A stretch of DNA of 64,000 bases. Source: Druceiella hillmani. Its lineage: Eukaryota; Arthropoda; Insecta; Lepidoptera; Hepialidae. Position 1 is the stretch's first letter; each line of letters begins with the position of its first letter. The position numbers and the translations under genes were made by a program. The notes under the pieces were generated by a model. That model was given only the letters and a program-made list of their open reading frames with translations. It was not told the origin of the DNA and searched no databases. This document shows, in pieces, positions 46,731-59,120 of the stretch. The DNA is taken from contig JAYKKI010000015.1 in NCBI GenBank assembly GCA_039881145.1, positions 25,194,001 to 25,258,000 on the forward strand, read 5' to 3'.

Positions 46731-46801
46731 GTATATACACACATTCATATGTATATTTATATATATATATATACATATACACACACATACACACAGACAC
46801 A
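46646..46801. repeat. compound (TA)n/(CA)n microsatellite
   Basis: About 155 bp of TA, CA and TG dinucleotides. Frames on both strands here are repeat translations. Confidence 0.96.
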
Positions 46802-47674
46802 AACTTAAAACTATTTTTTTCCTTTTTGTGAATGAAATATATACGGAAATATGATGAAAGAACAATTAAAAGTTATTTACATATTTTTTGCAAGTAAAAT
46901 TTATTTTTTATTGATATATTAAACGCTAAGGAGAAATTCCACAACGTTTCAGTAGCCATAATGACATTTATCGGTGTACTTACATAACTACTACTATAAT
47001 TCTATTTGTGATATTCATTGAAATGAACGTTAATATTTTAATGAAGATGGCGCCGATAACTATTTTTCTAATACGAAAAAAATATTTTTTTCAGTAATAT
47101 CATGAAATGTCATTAATTACAAATGGCTTTCCTGACTAATTGAATTATATTAATTGGTGAGTAAATTTTAGGTCATAGGTAATTATTATTTCACATAGAG
47201 TAGGCATTTAAATATATGTGTTATAAAAGTAGTCAATTAAAAAAAAAATTCAGATACATACACTTTTGATTTTGTATATGTCACTTGGTTAGTAATGTTA
47301 TTATTCAATAAAATACCTGTTTCAAAATGGTACAATTTTCTCAAAATAAAACTATCTTTTCAAATAATACTAATATTAGCCCCAACGTTTTTATATTAAA
47401 TTAAATCAGGAACGTTACTTCTTTTTTACCATTTTCTTAAGCATAAAATTATTCGTAAATGAACTTCTTATATGGACTTCTTCTATACCTGTGTTTAGAA
47501 TAGTTATATTAACTGGTCGACCACCCGAAATTTTGCGTTTCTTATGTAAAATCGTTATATGTTAAAAAAAAGTCTATGGTAACTCTGCTATGTCGAAAAT
47601 ACAGGAAGATGACTCAAATATTTTGAAAACGCAGAAAATAGTACTAATCGTTCAAAATAGGTATAAAGTAGTCA
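46802..47674. other. AT-rich spacer
   Basis: No gene was seen. The frame at 47590-47772 overlaps the start of the mariner relic in the wrong frame. Confidence 0.45.
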
Positions 47675-48139
47675 AAGTGTTCAAAGTGTGCAAAATTTGC
47701 CTCATACTGAACGAAGTTTTACGTCTACCACTGATGAAGCAATTAGAGTTTGAAATTATTTTCAAGCGCTAATTGTTTATTTCGGTATTAGAAAGTTGGC
47801 TCAAGAGTTATGTATTGATGAATAAATGACGGTTTATCAAGTTTTAACCAATGTTTTGGGCATAAGACTGGTTCCAGAAGAGCTTAATTTCTGCAAAAAA
47901 GAGCATCGAAAGCAAGTCTTTGAAGACATGATTTCTCAAGACGCAGATTTCATAAAATCTATTATAACTGGAGATAAGACATGGGTTTATAAATACAATA
48001 CATTAATGAACCAACAATAGACCGAATGGCGCATCGGAAACAAGCCGAATCCAAAAAAACACCCCAAAGCATTTCGAAAGCGAAAGGTGTGGCTGACTGT
48101 TTTCTTTGATTGCCGTGGTGTGGCAAACAGAAAATAATT
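47675..48139 (+). pseudogene. mariner transposase relic, N-terminal to first catalytic Asp
   Basis: One plus-strand frame, broken by stops, reads STTDEAIRV, then FGIRKLAQELCIDE, QVLTNVLGIR, LVPEELNF and KEHRKQVFEDMIS. It then reads IIITGD-type IKSIITGDKTWVYKY and NEKPNP-like EWRIGNKPNPKKH, ending in KVWLTVFFDCRGV. This is the order in mariner transposases. The first catalytic Asp (TGD) is kept, but the following Glu is Lys. The frame is lost about 10 residues after FFDCRGV, before the HDNA/YSPDL part with the other two Asp residues. It is truncated and has in-frame stops. Its motifs differ from those of the relic at 35.6 kb, so two mariner lineages are present. Confidence 0.88.
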
Positions 48140-48212
48140 CACATTTCTTTGATTGCCGTGGTGTGGCACACTCAAGGCATATTCGATGTTAATTAACATT
48201 CGATGTTAATTT
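48101..48212. repeat. local duplications at the broken mariner end
   Basis: TTTCTTTGATTGCCGTGGTG (part of a 25-bp unit) occurs at 48101 and again at 48144. A 17-bp tandem, ATTCGATGTTAATTAAC, follows from about 48180. These duplications break the transposase frame and mark a rearranged end. Confidence 0.85.
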
Positions 48213-49054
48213 AATAGTATCACATGAATACACTTGATAGCATTATCTAAATAATCACAATTGAGATTACGGCAGTGCGTTTTTATTTTCTGAAGCTATA
48301 TTTTTTGAGATAAGTTTTAAAAAGTAAGTAATATGCCAAGAGTATAAAGTGATAATCATAAAACCTCTAGTTTGTGGCACACTCAAAATTACTCCCGAAT
48401 AATGAGTATTATTTGATTATATTGAGGCGTGGATTTTGAAAACTCATGGATTTTGCGTGACGATAATGTAAGGTACATTTCCCCACCACTTTACATTATT
48501 TTGCTCTTTATAGTTCTATCACTTTCGAGAAAAAAATAGAAACTCTGAAATAAAATGCTTACTATTTTCCTAGCAACCCTAAATCTTCATGACAAAAAAT
48601 CACTAGGAAGTTCATATTTTTATGTTTCGTCATAAATATCAATATCTTCCATTTTTAAGCATTATATCTAGTGCTCATAAAATATCAGTCGTATACACTT
48701 TACTCAGCTGCTCTACACCGGGGCACTAAGTGTAGGATGACATAAAGTCACGAGTCTCCAAAACAACCAATGTATGAATGGTTTTTGAATGTGATTTATT
48801 TTAGACAAGACGGCTGTTTCTATACGTAATCTTCAGAATATATTCCACTTTATGGTGCTACTTTCAAGTATTATTTGTCTTTTTGTATTTGAAATCAAAT
48901 GTTTTGTTAAATATTTTAAAGATGAACACATACATTTTTAAAGTTAAATTCGTAATTATTTTATTTTTGGTAAGAATGTCAGTCAACAAATTTGCTCATC
49001 CTATTTATTAAAGTGTAAAGCTATAAATATTACAAATCATCGTTATTATATTCA
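48213..49054. other. AT-rich spacer
   Basis: No gene was seen. The motif TTTGTGGCACACTCAA at about 48371 resembles GTGTGGCACACTCAAGG in the duplicated mariner end and may be a further broken copy. Confidence 0.4.
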
Positions 49055-49620
49055 ACCTATATCTATCCACTGCTTGACATAGGTCTTTTCCAAGGCGTAC
49101 CGTTACCACAAACCAGTTGCGCCGTCTTTTTCAAGTTGTCAGTCCATCCAACTATAGACCATCTCACATATGCCTCCATGTTCGTGTTTTCCACTCGACT
49201 ACCCGACCCTGCCCATTACTACATCAGTTTGCTTATGTTAAGGGGTATATCGAATAGTTCGATTCTTCATCGAACTTATTCGTTTCAGATTTTATCCTTG
49301 AGAGACACTGCGAGTGTAACTTTCCATTGCTCACTGAGCAACTTTAAATTTATGGATCAAGTCGGCCGTTAGTATCTACGTTTCAACGCCATTTATCATT
49401 AGCGGTATAATGCACTGGTTCTAAACCTTTGCCATTAGCGACTGCAAAATCAGCGATATGAAGATCTGATGCAATTACTCAAGCGATGCCCAGCCCAAAC
49501 GCTTTATTTTGTCGTCTTCTTTGTCCAAGTTATCTCTATCCAGCTCTATTATTTGTTCCAGTTAGACATAGGTTTGAACAGTTTGATACTAATATTCGAT
49601 GCTGATATTACCGATATTCA
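49055..49620 (-). pseudogene. RTE-type LINE relic, 3' end of the RT frame
   Basis: On the minus strand the reading gives RLGWAS and LHQIFIS, then NQCIIPLMINGVET. This matches the RTE phrase CVLPVxTYGxETW near the C-terminus of the reverse transcriptase. Later it gives KFKVAQ, then VGWTDNLKKTAQ, resembling the terminal WxDDLxKxAGxxW region. The plus strand reads CTATCCACTGCTTGACATAG, a stretch well known in insect genomes as the antisense of this LINE end. Frame shifts and stops are frequent and the upstream RT domain is missing, as usual for 5'-truncated LINE copies. The plus-strand frames here are antisense shadows. Confidence 0.75.
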
Positions 49621-52100
49621 TCCTTTTGGTAGGAATATTCCATCTTTATGACACTTTATAATAATTGGAACTAAGTTGCTTACTAAATTTGTTTTATCCT
49701 ACCTAAGTTCATAAGCACTAGCAATTGAAGCTTATTTATAAATAAACCACTCTGCTTTTTCCCTCCTTTTCTCAAATTAATTTGGTACGTGTGTGAGATT
49801 TATAATTTATTGGAACGAGTTTAAGACAATTTTTTGGGATATGGGAAACTATATTTATATAAACTAAATTAAGCTATATTTTATTCGGTAGCTAGGTAGG
49901 TGCTACCGCGATAAATGTGTTCAATCTTAATGGACCACTTCCTGCACCCATTTGTCTCTTTGGACTGTAGGGAAATGCTGTGATAGATATAAATCACAAA
50001 TGGAATAACTATTATGTAAGAGTATATTAAAACTGTATATAGGAAAATAAGGGTAAGAGCTTTTGCGCGCAAGCTTAATACGTAGTTTTTTCACATGCAA
50101 GTTGGCGAGAATGAAACAGAGTTCGCAAACATTTTTTGGTCGGAATATATTTGGGATTTGAGTCGATATTTAATATCTTGAGGAATATCTCTTACAATTT
50201 AAGTCATGTTGGCACTAATTTGACGTATTTAAGTAGAAATTTAATAACTTTTTGCATATTAACAGTTTAAAAATAAGAATTTTATGAATTTAAATCACTG
50301 TTTAATGACGCAGTCTGATTGCGTCTAATTTTTCTAAAAAGTAAGTGATTTACTTTACACCAAATATATCTCATAATGCATAACGATCGTAAATAAAGAT
50401 TAAGGGGATACAGACTTATCATATGAATAATCCTCATTAGCATCATGGCACAACAAAAAGCAGAATGTACCTTAAGTAAGTCCACGGCTTTTCGTTAAGT
50501 AGTGATAAGTTTTTAAAATTTACAAACTTATATTTTTATGTATATTAAAAACATTGAGTTTTAAAAACCCAGATTTACACTGAACCTCAATATACCTTTA
50601 ATACGGCAATACCACTGTAATTCATATAAATTTCATCCACTAGAACTAGAGAGAAATATAAGAATATTTTAAATAACCTTTAGTTTACCACCTATATTAA
50701 AATCAGTCAAAAAATTCTTCCACTCTGTTAAAAGAAAAGCTCGAGATATAATAATACGGTATATTTTCATAGAAGAATATTGAATTGATATCTCGGTTAT
50801 AGTATAAAATATGAAGCATTACCTAGGGAGGTTTTATAAGCCTAAAATATTCAAAACAATTTATTAATACTACGAATTCCCTCCTTTAATATTATTTATA
50901 GCTTACTTCTATATATTCCTGTAAAAACATTTGATGAGACTTATGGATTCAATTAATAGTATTTTTTCTAATTTATACTAATCTACGTAATGAATTCTAC
51001 CGCGAGGCGGCACTAATATTATTGTTCACATATTTTATATTTAAAATATAACAAAAAATCTGAATGTACTGGTTAAGTATATCATTGGTTAGTAACATTG
51101 CCTCCAAAATTCCACAAAATGATTTTCAAGTAACTTAACACGAGTTCACACTTAACCGCTCAAAATATATTCTGGTTTAAGGAAACGTAGCAATAAGCAA
51201 AACCCTTTTATGTTATCCGTAATATATTTTTTCCATATCACTTTTGTATAGTCCTTAAAGAAATATATTTAATAGGCTCCTTGTAAAGTCTATATCTTGT
51301 TATAAGGAGTGTTTTAAAATATGGACACTTCAATATATGTACACGTTTTAACAAATTGTTTTTGATAACGAACATTAATACAATATTTGCATTCTTTGGT
51401 TATTATTACCCTACTACGCCCAGGAAGAAGGAATAGTGACGTGTATATATGTATCTAAATATCCAGCCAAAATATTAATCACTCAACAGATTTAACAACA
51501 TCAAAACATAATAAATTGTGAAGAGATGCGCAAGTTTCTAATGTCGGGCTAATAACTTCGATGAAAAATCTAAATTCTTTCAAAGTAAGTGAAATATAAT
51601 GGCAAATTCTAATTAAATTAAAAACACATTAATTCAAACTAAGTTTCGGAGTAATTCATTATCAATCACGAACCCTTTAATTGCATTCCAAAAACGGTCT
51701 ATGGAACATAATAAATACCCAGACTTAGTGTCTTTTGATGTTTAATGAAAAACGATATGGGAAATGAGCTATTGACATTATCAAGAATACATTCTTTAGA
51801 AAAAGACCTGTAAATTATGACAATACCAAATTTCCACCTAGAAGTTAATAGACTAACAAAAATAATAGCTGTTCCATCATTCAACATCATTTCGTAAATT
51901 ACACGTTTTTGTAAATTTACAGAGAAAGCTTTGAGAACCTCATATGTTCTAAATGAATTTATACCTATTAGTCTTGAGAAACTAACTTTAAATTGTAATT
52001 TCATGTTTATATTTATTAATATATTTATAAAATGTTAACCCATAATAAGTATAATATCTGATCTATCTAGTTTCAAATAGTACAAGAAAAAGATTACCTC
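49621..52100. other. AT-rich spacer
   Basis: No gene was seen. Frames at 49881-50072, 50282-50485 and 51699-52004 (all minus) are unrecognised. A small hairpin GGTAGC...GCTACC lies near 49890. The 101-codon frame at 51699-52004 has mixed composition but no domain I know. Confidence 0.4.
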
Positions 52101-52105
52101 ATATA

Positions 52106-52164
<59 letters not shown>
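52101..52164. repeat. (TA)n microsatellite
   Basis: About 64 bp of AT dinucleotides. Confidence 0.97.
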
Positions 52165-52166
<2 letters not shown>

Positions 52167-52339
52167 AAGAATTTTAATTAAACTCATCAATCTAACTAAA
52201 GGCAAGAAAAGCATCAGGCTATTCCTTATGAATCTTATATCATAAAATCAGTCGATCAGGTGGCCTTTTAAGTAGAATATTTTTGGGTAATTTTATGTCA
52301 TTAGTGTATTTGAAAACGAATAGAATACAAAACAACATT

Positions 52340-52760
52340 ATAAAATCACTGTTTGTCGGTACGTCTGTCTGTTTCTTATTTGGCAGTACTTAAAAACTGA
52401 AGAGTCGATTTGAAAGGAAAGTTATTTTTAACAATAATACTGGAGGTTTTAATTAAAATCGGAACTACCGCATATTATTATTTAATATTTATTAAGGGGT
52501 CTCTGACTACCTGTTTTTGTGTTTATGTATTTGTCTGTTTGTTAGAGTAGTACAAAAAATACTGAATTGGCTAGGATAAAATATTCACTGGAATAATCCT
52601 TTACTTTAATTTTAACTCTGAACTACCTGCTTTTATTCAATATTATCTCATGATCTTTTTGACAATCGGTTTTTTTCTGTTTATCTATATTCATCTTAGT
52701 TCGTGTGATAGTAGAAAGAATGTTTATTTAACTATGATAATTTTCATAACATGAGCTAAC
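52340..52760 (+). repeat. two diverged copies of an interspersed repeat in tandem
   Basis: TACGTCTGTCTGTTTCTTAT with AGTACTTAAAAACTGAAGAG (from about 52360) is followed by a diverged copy, ATTTGTCTGTTTGTTAG with AGTACAAAAAATACTGAAT (from about 52525). The stretches after them are also similar, AATCGGAACTACC and AACTCTGAACTACCTGC. It looks like an old interspersed repeat present twice in the same direction. Confidence 0.45.
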
Positions 52761-53325
52761 GAAATCTTTTGCTTCAATTTACGAACAATATTAATTTATA
52801 GCCAGACAGGGGTAAAAGCATATAAACTTTATTATGAACAGAAATATTCACACTTGGCCCCATTTATACTCTCATGCTGGATAATACTTATATTTTTAAA
52901 TATGTTTTCAGCGTTGTTACTTTATGTTTACATATATGATAATCTGACTTGCTATGTAAGTTGATAACTTAGTTGATTTTAAAAGAACACGTTTTATGCT
53001 TCTGACAACACAAGTGAAGTAAGAGTTGAAGATCAAAACATTTAAAAGCAAAAGGTGGTACTATTCACTTACAAGGTAAATATACACACGAAATACATTT
53101 ACGATTTTAAGTTTCGTTCGGTGTCAAACATAGTGAAACGATAACCCTTATGTAAGATTTAAATTTATTTTCCCATAGATTAGAAATATGATAATAAGTG
53201 TTCAACTATATTTCTACTCGATTTGAAAATTTATCGCAAATATAGAAGGGCACCAATAATTGGGATAATGCACCAAAATTTATTTCATTCTATAAGAAGA
53301 TATTTTTGATCCCTCCCTTATTCTG
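52761..53325. other. AT-rich spacer
   Basis: No gene, RNA or element was recognised. Confidence 0.45.
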
Positions 53326-53360
53326 ACACACACACGCACACATATTTATGTATGTATGCA

Positions 53361-53398
<38 letters not shown>

Positions 53399-53406
53399 TA
53401 TATAGG

Positions 53407-53456
<50 letters not shown>

Positions 53457-53462
53457 CCTATA
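53326..53462. repeat. (CA)n/(TA)n microsatellite with palindromic flanks
   Basis: After an ACACACACGCACAC start the DNA becomes (TA)n. The stretch 53401-53462 starts TATAGGTATGTA and ends TACATACCTATA, so the whole 62-bp block is a perfect palindrome. Confidence 0.92.
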
Positions 53463-53839
53463 AGTGGCGTCTCTAGACAAGCTCATTCAAATTTATTTTC
53501 TATACTTGTTTACCAATTTATTTACACTTATAATAAAATTAGCTTTAATTATTTATTTAATTACTTCAGATAAGGGTAGCTCATTTCTCTACTGTATTTC
53601 CAAATTAAAACTGATACACTGTACGAGTACAAAAGTACAGTAAATTGTAAAGATATTATAAAAAATGGAAATATAAAAACTCATGAAAACTGACCACATG
53701 TGTTTAAACTAAATTATAAAGGGATAAATAGAAACAATTTTTGAAAGAGACTTACCGAAATAGAAGAAAGACCGTGCAATAATATCTTCAAAATTTTCTA
53801 AACGAATTCTATTTCTAAGAGCAGTATAAAACGTAACGT
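53463..53839. other. AT-rich spacer
   Basis: No gene was seen. Confidence 0.45.
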
Positions 53840-54110
53840 ATCTTTTGGCTCACTGAGTAAACGTATAATCGATACGAGTACGCCGTGTCTGCTTTTCATC
53901 AGCCTTCTGCATGCATATTAAGTTGACTGGAATGGGAGAAGTTCATTAGGAGAGCTATTTCACATTTATACATTGAAACAACTCGCACAATAGAAAGCGA
54001 AATACTTGTGTAAATTTCACCGCTATACATTAACGGCATGAGTAGTTATACTGACTTTATTTGTGGGATAAATGTAGGTATGGCGGTTGATGTGTACTGT
54101 GAAAGCTCTC
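53840..54110. promoter_or_regulatory. GC-richer island, candidate cis-regulatory DNA
   Basis: The block contains ATAATCGATACGAGTACGCC, CATCAGCCTTCTGCATGC, GACTGGAATGGGAG and GGTATGGCGGTTGATG. No frame or element motif explains it. TGGAATG matches the core site of Scalloped/TEAD-type factors, a single weak clue. Confidence 0.25.
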
Positions 54111-55007
54111 AAAAGTGGTATTTTGATTATTTTGGCTCAAAATCGTTTCCTTTTTTTAGACTTAATACCAAATAAAATTAAACGTCATAGAAAATTAAAT
54201 AATCGTAAAAATTCTGAATAAAATTTAAAATATATAAATTCTGACTTTCAGACAAAATGCTAACCTCAATAACAAAAACCAATTGGAAATGAAGTGATTA
54301 AAACATTTGTGTTCAAGATTCGAAAAAAATCTAAATGACGCGGTAAACATGGCTTATTATCTCATTACTCTTTTTTTCAAAACCTGATTTGTAAGCCTTG
54401 TGTCAAGCCCTGATTTGTAAAATCTATATTCAGTCTACTCAGCATACTCCCTTGAAAAATTCTTTGAATTTCTTTTCCTATTTTCTTTTTAAACTTTCCT
54501 CCCATTCCTTTCTCGTTTCTTTAGAATGTTATAATAATAATATAATATTTACTAACTTAATAACATGATAAACGTAATAGAGTACAAAAATATGTAGCGC
54601 ATTTAGTAAAGAAAGAATAAAAACCGACTTCTAAAGCACACTTTCTAATGAAGCACTGAGATGTAAAAAAATTACTACGATTTACTCTTAGGAAGTGCTC
54701 TAATAATGTTAGGCACCGATTTCTATTGAATACACACTAAGAGTTTTTAGTTTTATTCAGGTCTCGATGTGAACTGCAAACAAAAGTGAATAGGTATAAT
54801 AACAAATATAAGTACTATTCGTTTCATTTACTTTTTATGCTCTATTTGTTTTTATTCGGAAATTCCACCGACTCCAAAAAAAATCGTTATTATTAGTACG
54901 TACTTAAAAGGCGTTGGTGTCTATTGCTACTACAGTATTAAGTTAAGTTAAATGATAAATATTTGGAAATTTTCTGTGTATTGTAAAAAAAAATTAATTT
55001 GAAATCG
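54111..55007. other. AT-rich spacer
   Basis: No gene was seen. CCTGATTTGTAA occurs twice near 54382 and 54408, a small duplication. Confidence 0.45.
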
Positions 55008-55440
55008 TTTATATGGTTTCGTACTTCAAAAGGAGAAAAGGTACCATTATAGGATCATTTCGTTGTTCGTCTCTCGGTCTATGAAAACCCTTTTTCTCAG
55101 GTACGCGTGGAGGCATTAAACTGAAATATATTTTAAATATTTAGGTCTACGCTCCCTTGAAGCTGTAAAAATATCAAGCTTCGAAATTAACGTAATTAAG
55201 AAGAACCTTATAAATAGGCTATTTATGTCGCAAGTGTAGAGACTTAAATTTTAATTAAAACCTATAGGGTACTTCCTGTTGACACAGAAACATGAAATTT
55301 TGCAAGATGTAAGTTCTCAGAGTACAAGTATAGTAAAAAATCGAAAAACCGTTATCTCATGAAATTTTTTTTAGAAATGCGCCTGTGAAAGATATTGTAG
55401 CCAAAATATTTTAATAGTGTAATAAGAATATTATGTACCA
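55008..55440 (+). repeat. insect-type interspersed repeat, near-complete copy
   Basis: In order the block holds TTTCGTACTTCAAAAGGAG, CCATTATAGGATCATTTCGT, a GTCTCTCGGTCTATGAAAAC stretch and CTCAGGTACGCGTGGAGGC. It continues with CTCCCTTGAAGCTGTAAAAA, AAACCTATAGGGTACTTCC and GTTGACACAGAAACATGAAA. I recognise this phrase order from interspersed repeats in other insect genomes, notably Lepidoptera, but cannot name the family. It encodes no protein in this copy. Confidence 0.6.
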
Positions 55441-55799
55441 TTGAATGTTTACAAATGCCTAAATATATACAAAACTCTAGTCATCCGTTGTAGATACCCC
55501 TTCGCGCTTAACAGTTCTTTTTTCTAAAGTTTTATTCATCTGCAGGTATTTTCAATAAATATTTTCACGAAAATTTACACCGTCCGATGGCCATATTATG
55601 CAATGTAACAACAAAAACTAGACGAAAATAAAACGTTACATTTGTTACATGAAACGTTTTACAGAAACCTAAAATGATTGATGTCGTCATTATCGTCCTA
55701 GGGTTATAACGACATCCATAAAAAAGAGTATGTAAATTGTATGTAGCATACATTTGTGTGCATAACTGTGTGCATGTGTACTTTCTTCCTTCCTACACG

Positions 55800-56245
55800 G
55801 CCCTACAATCATTGAATGGCCTGATCCTGTTCAATAATTAACCTACCTGGATCGGTCTCAAGCATGGAGCCTGAAGTCGATATCCTTTGTTTGAACTCCA
55901 ACTTTTCAGAAGTCCTCCTCGATATCCTTCCAAATCGCGAACCAAAGGTTTCCAAAGACGGCTTTATAAGTCTTCTGCGATACTCAATATGTTCGGCCCA
56001 CCGTAGACGCAATTTTTGAAGTTTTGACCTTATACTCAGTCCCGGCTACGGGTTGTGAAACTCTCTGTTGTTTATGATAGGCCATTGCGTCATTACGTCC
56101 TTCCGCAGGATTTTGTGCCTCCACCCGGCCAGTAAATCCAGACATTTTTAGTGATGACGAACGTTTTGCTACCATATGTCATGACTCGCTAGATGATAGT
56201 TTTATAAATTGACATCTTTAAGCGCCAGAGTTTTAGGTGTAGATG
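55800..56245 (-). pseudogene. RTE-type LINE relic, RT C-terminal end
   Basis: From about 56220 downward the minus strand reads IYKTII and RVMTYGSKTFVITK, matching the LINE phrase LYKTLIRPVxTYGSETWxLTK at the end of the reverse transcriptase. After frame changes it gives LRWAEHIEY, matching LRWxGHVxR. The end, IIEQDQAIQ, resembles the terminal WRxxxEQAxxxxG of the same LINEs, followed by a stop at 55809. The thumb-to-tail segment is present, while the catalytic RT core and endonuclease are missing. It is a separate copy from the relics at 39.6-41.4 and 49.1 kb. Confidence 0.7.
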
Positions 56246-57129
56246 GATAGCCGAAACAGGTTTGATTTGCCGAACCTTCATTTTAACTCAATAGTCTAAC
56301 TGATCACCTACCCGTCTCAAATATTGACTAACTAGATTACCACCGCTTTCTATTAAAATTAATTATAAATATTGTTTATAATTATAAATGCAGACCCTCA
56401 AATGGCCCGGAATTAAAATATATTTATAAAAGGTTTTGTGAAAAAAGATAACTCTTTGGCCATAATGACGCTTGCTCAAAATCAAGTGGTGTTTACCAAA
56501 ACATCCTTTTTAATTTCATGTATATTTAGATTAAAAATGTTACATATCTTATTAAAGGAGTTCTTGTCTGTCAAAACAGTCTAAAAGAGCACGTTCTTCT
56601 GACAAGTGGTGTTGAGAGTGCGCTTCTTTTAAAAATTTAAGAACTAGATTGAATAAAGTTCAAGACTGTGCAAATATCTTCGGGAGACAGTACAACAGAA
56701 GTAACAAAATTTAAATAACTTCCGTTTGTGGAGTCCAAAATATGCAGACGGCTCTCATGATATGTTTAATAATATATTTATACCTGCCGTTGATTTAAAA
56801 TTAAAAAAAATTATATTTAATTAAAAAATTATATTAAATTATATTTAATAATGCAATTCTAACACTGTTTCTTCATCTTGTTCTAATTCAATATTTGAAG
56901 AATATTTTAATTAAATCTCGAAATATTTTTATGCAATTTACAAATAAAAGAAAATATTCAGTGAAATTAGTGTATTGTTCATGAAATATTTATTTTGTTG
57001 GATGGGGAGAGGATTAGTATATCTTTACAAGTGAAGCTTCGGTATTGCTTTATCTATATCTGTACATATAATGAAACTGTAGAATTGGCATATATGTATA
57101 TTGAACTTACTTACAAAAGAAAATAATTG
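56246..57129. other. AT-rich spacer
   Basis: No gene was seen. The phrase TTAAATTAAAAAATTATATT is locally repeated near 56800. Confidence 0.45.
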
Positions 57130-57345
57130 AGGGGGACAGAATCAACCCGACCAAACCCAGCCAAACACAACTTAAAATAACCCAACCCAACATTGCATAT
57201 CATAAGCCAAGTCAATATAATACAATATAACCCAACCTAACCTAATGTAAATTAACAAAACCCAACTAACATAATCCAATATAATCCATCCGAAACCAAC
57301 TCAACATCTATACGCATAATAAAGTTGTAATAGAATAAATTCTGT
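57130..57345. repeat. degenerate AACCCAAC/CCTAA-type array, part 1
   Basis: The block is built from CAACCCAAC, ATAACCCAACC and CCTAACCTAATG units of roughly 5 or 10 bp. CCTAA is the complement of the insect telomere unit TTAGG, and CCTAACCTAA occurs intact once near 57236. The array is too degenerate to be an active telomere. Confidence 0.7.
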
Positions 57346-57599
57346 ACATGTATACAATATTTTAAAAAGAATGATTGATTTAGCGTAGAGAATAAAAATA
57401 CAAACCGAAAAACCTTTTTTTAGAATTTTTCTTTATCTAACTGTACGTTATTTTTGTGTAAATCACGCAAAATCTACTGGAAAGATTATGATGAAATTTG
57501 GTAGGGGACGGGAGTTATAACCATGAGCGAAAACAAAATAAAAGAAAAGAAAATTTTTGTTATTCCGAATTTCACGTGAGTGAAACTGTGAGGCACAGC
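57346..57599. other. spacer between the two arrays
   Basis: No gene was seen. The phrase TGATGAAATTTGGTAGGGGA at about 57489 resembles segments common in insect interspersed repeats. Confidence 0.35.
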
Positions 57600-57860
57600 T
57601 ATCCAATATAACCATACTAAACTCGACTTAATCCAATCCAACTGAATATAATCCAGCATAACCTAACATAACCCAACATAAAACAAACATAAGCCATGTC
57701 AATGTAATTAAATTCAACTTAACCTCAGTCAACTCTATATAACCCAACATAACTAACCCAACTCAACACAATCTAACATAAACCAATCCAACATAAGCTA
57801 ACATAAGCCAAAATAACCGAACGTAATCCAACTCAACATAACCTAACAAAACATAATATA
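57600..57860. repeat. degenerate AACATAACCC-type array, part 2
   Basis: Repeated units such as CATAACCTAACATAACCC, CCAACATAACTAACCC and CATAAGCTAACATAAGCC run for about 260 bp with a period near 10 bp. The translation of the antisense (YVGLVYVRL-like) in the minus frame at 57763-57981 is repeat-driven. The array is related to part 1. Confidence 0.75.
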
Positions 57861-58979
57861 TAGCGGTTATAATATGCGGATCAGATCGCGGGATGAAATT
57901 TGTTAACTGTGTGTATGATAAGAATACAAAGCAGCTTCCCTTTGGATCGAAATACCGAAACAAGCTGTTTTGTAACTTCAAAGAGAATTTAAATTCAATA
58001 ATAAGTTCGTACTTGCATCCTGGCCGGAAACTTCGATTGTTATAAGTTTCCAGTTAGAGCGATGCTTTAAGCGTACACTACGTATGGAATTTGAAATTTT
58101 TTTCGGATATTTAATTTTACCCCCTAATATATCTATAGAAATATTTTCGAGTATTAGCTGTTAGGATAAGGAGGTATGGAACTATAAAAACTGAATTTTC
58201 AGGGTGATAATTTATCTCCTAATCGTTGGGACTATGCCAATTGATTAGAAAATTAAACATTTGTCTTACATACCTAGATATATATGACTTAAAAACGTAT
58301 GCACAGAAAATGAACCATTTGCACAAACAATATTTAAAACTATTAACTTTGTCTTAAAAATATGAAGACCCATTTCTAAATTTAAAAAAATCAATCGTCA
58401 TATTTTTTATTTAAAATTGATGAAAACAATTTTTCAGGAAATCGTTTCAAAATGTAATTAAAACGAACATTTATTGTGAATAGCATCAATTTCAAATATT
58501 AACGCAATCATGAAAGCGATTTTAAAACGCATGGAATGTCGGATTTTCCAATTAAATTTAAGAAATTTTTATTACGCCAGTAAAGATTAAATAAAGTTTT
58601 ACATTGTATTTCATGAATTGTACATGCTTCCGATAGTCAAATTTTAAAAGTTATATTAGCAATGAAAGCAAAAATAAAGCAGTTCGGATAATAAAGTTTA
58701 TTTAGGCATTTTTTATTGTATAAACAAATTATAAAAATAAATCACAAAATGTATGAGAATAAAACAATTACCTATTATTATGAAATATTTATATAATTAT
58801 TATTACGATTACCAACAAAATAAAATTATCCTAAAAAGTGTATACCCAAATTTGGCCCCACCGCTGACAAGAGCAAATAGCATGTTAAAAAGTAATATAC
58901 ATCTTTAAAAGTTTTTAATAGATTTTTAACCTCGTTTACGCATACTCTTTGAAGTGTTTCTTCTTATTGGTGTTTATTC
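57861..58979. other. AT-rich spacer
   Basis: No gene was seen. A small hairpin GGAAACTT...AAGTTTCC lies at about 58026-58051. Confidence 0.45.
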
Positions 58980-59120
58980 TTTTATATACTAGCTTATCGA
59001 TAATTTGGGCGCCGACATTAACTTTGTCGCTGATATCTGCTACAGTCAATCTGAATAGGAATGGCAAGCAGGAAGTGCATTGTTCTTTACATTCGCACCA
59101 AGATATTTAACAATTTTACG
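58980..59120. promoter_or_regulatory. small complex island
   Basis: GGGCGCCGACATTAAC, TTTGTCGCTGATATCTGC and GGAATGGCAAGCAGGAAG stand out from AT-rich DNA. No frame explains it. Candidate non-coding conserved DNA only. Confidence 0.18.

Noticed and set aside
49136..49651. Two plus frames of 78 and 60 codons
   Set aside because: They are antisense to the LINE 3' relic on the minus strand.
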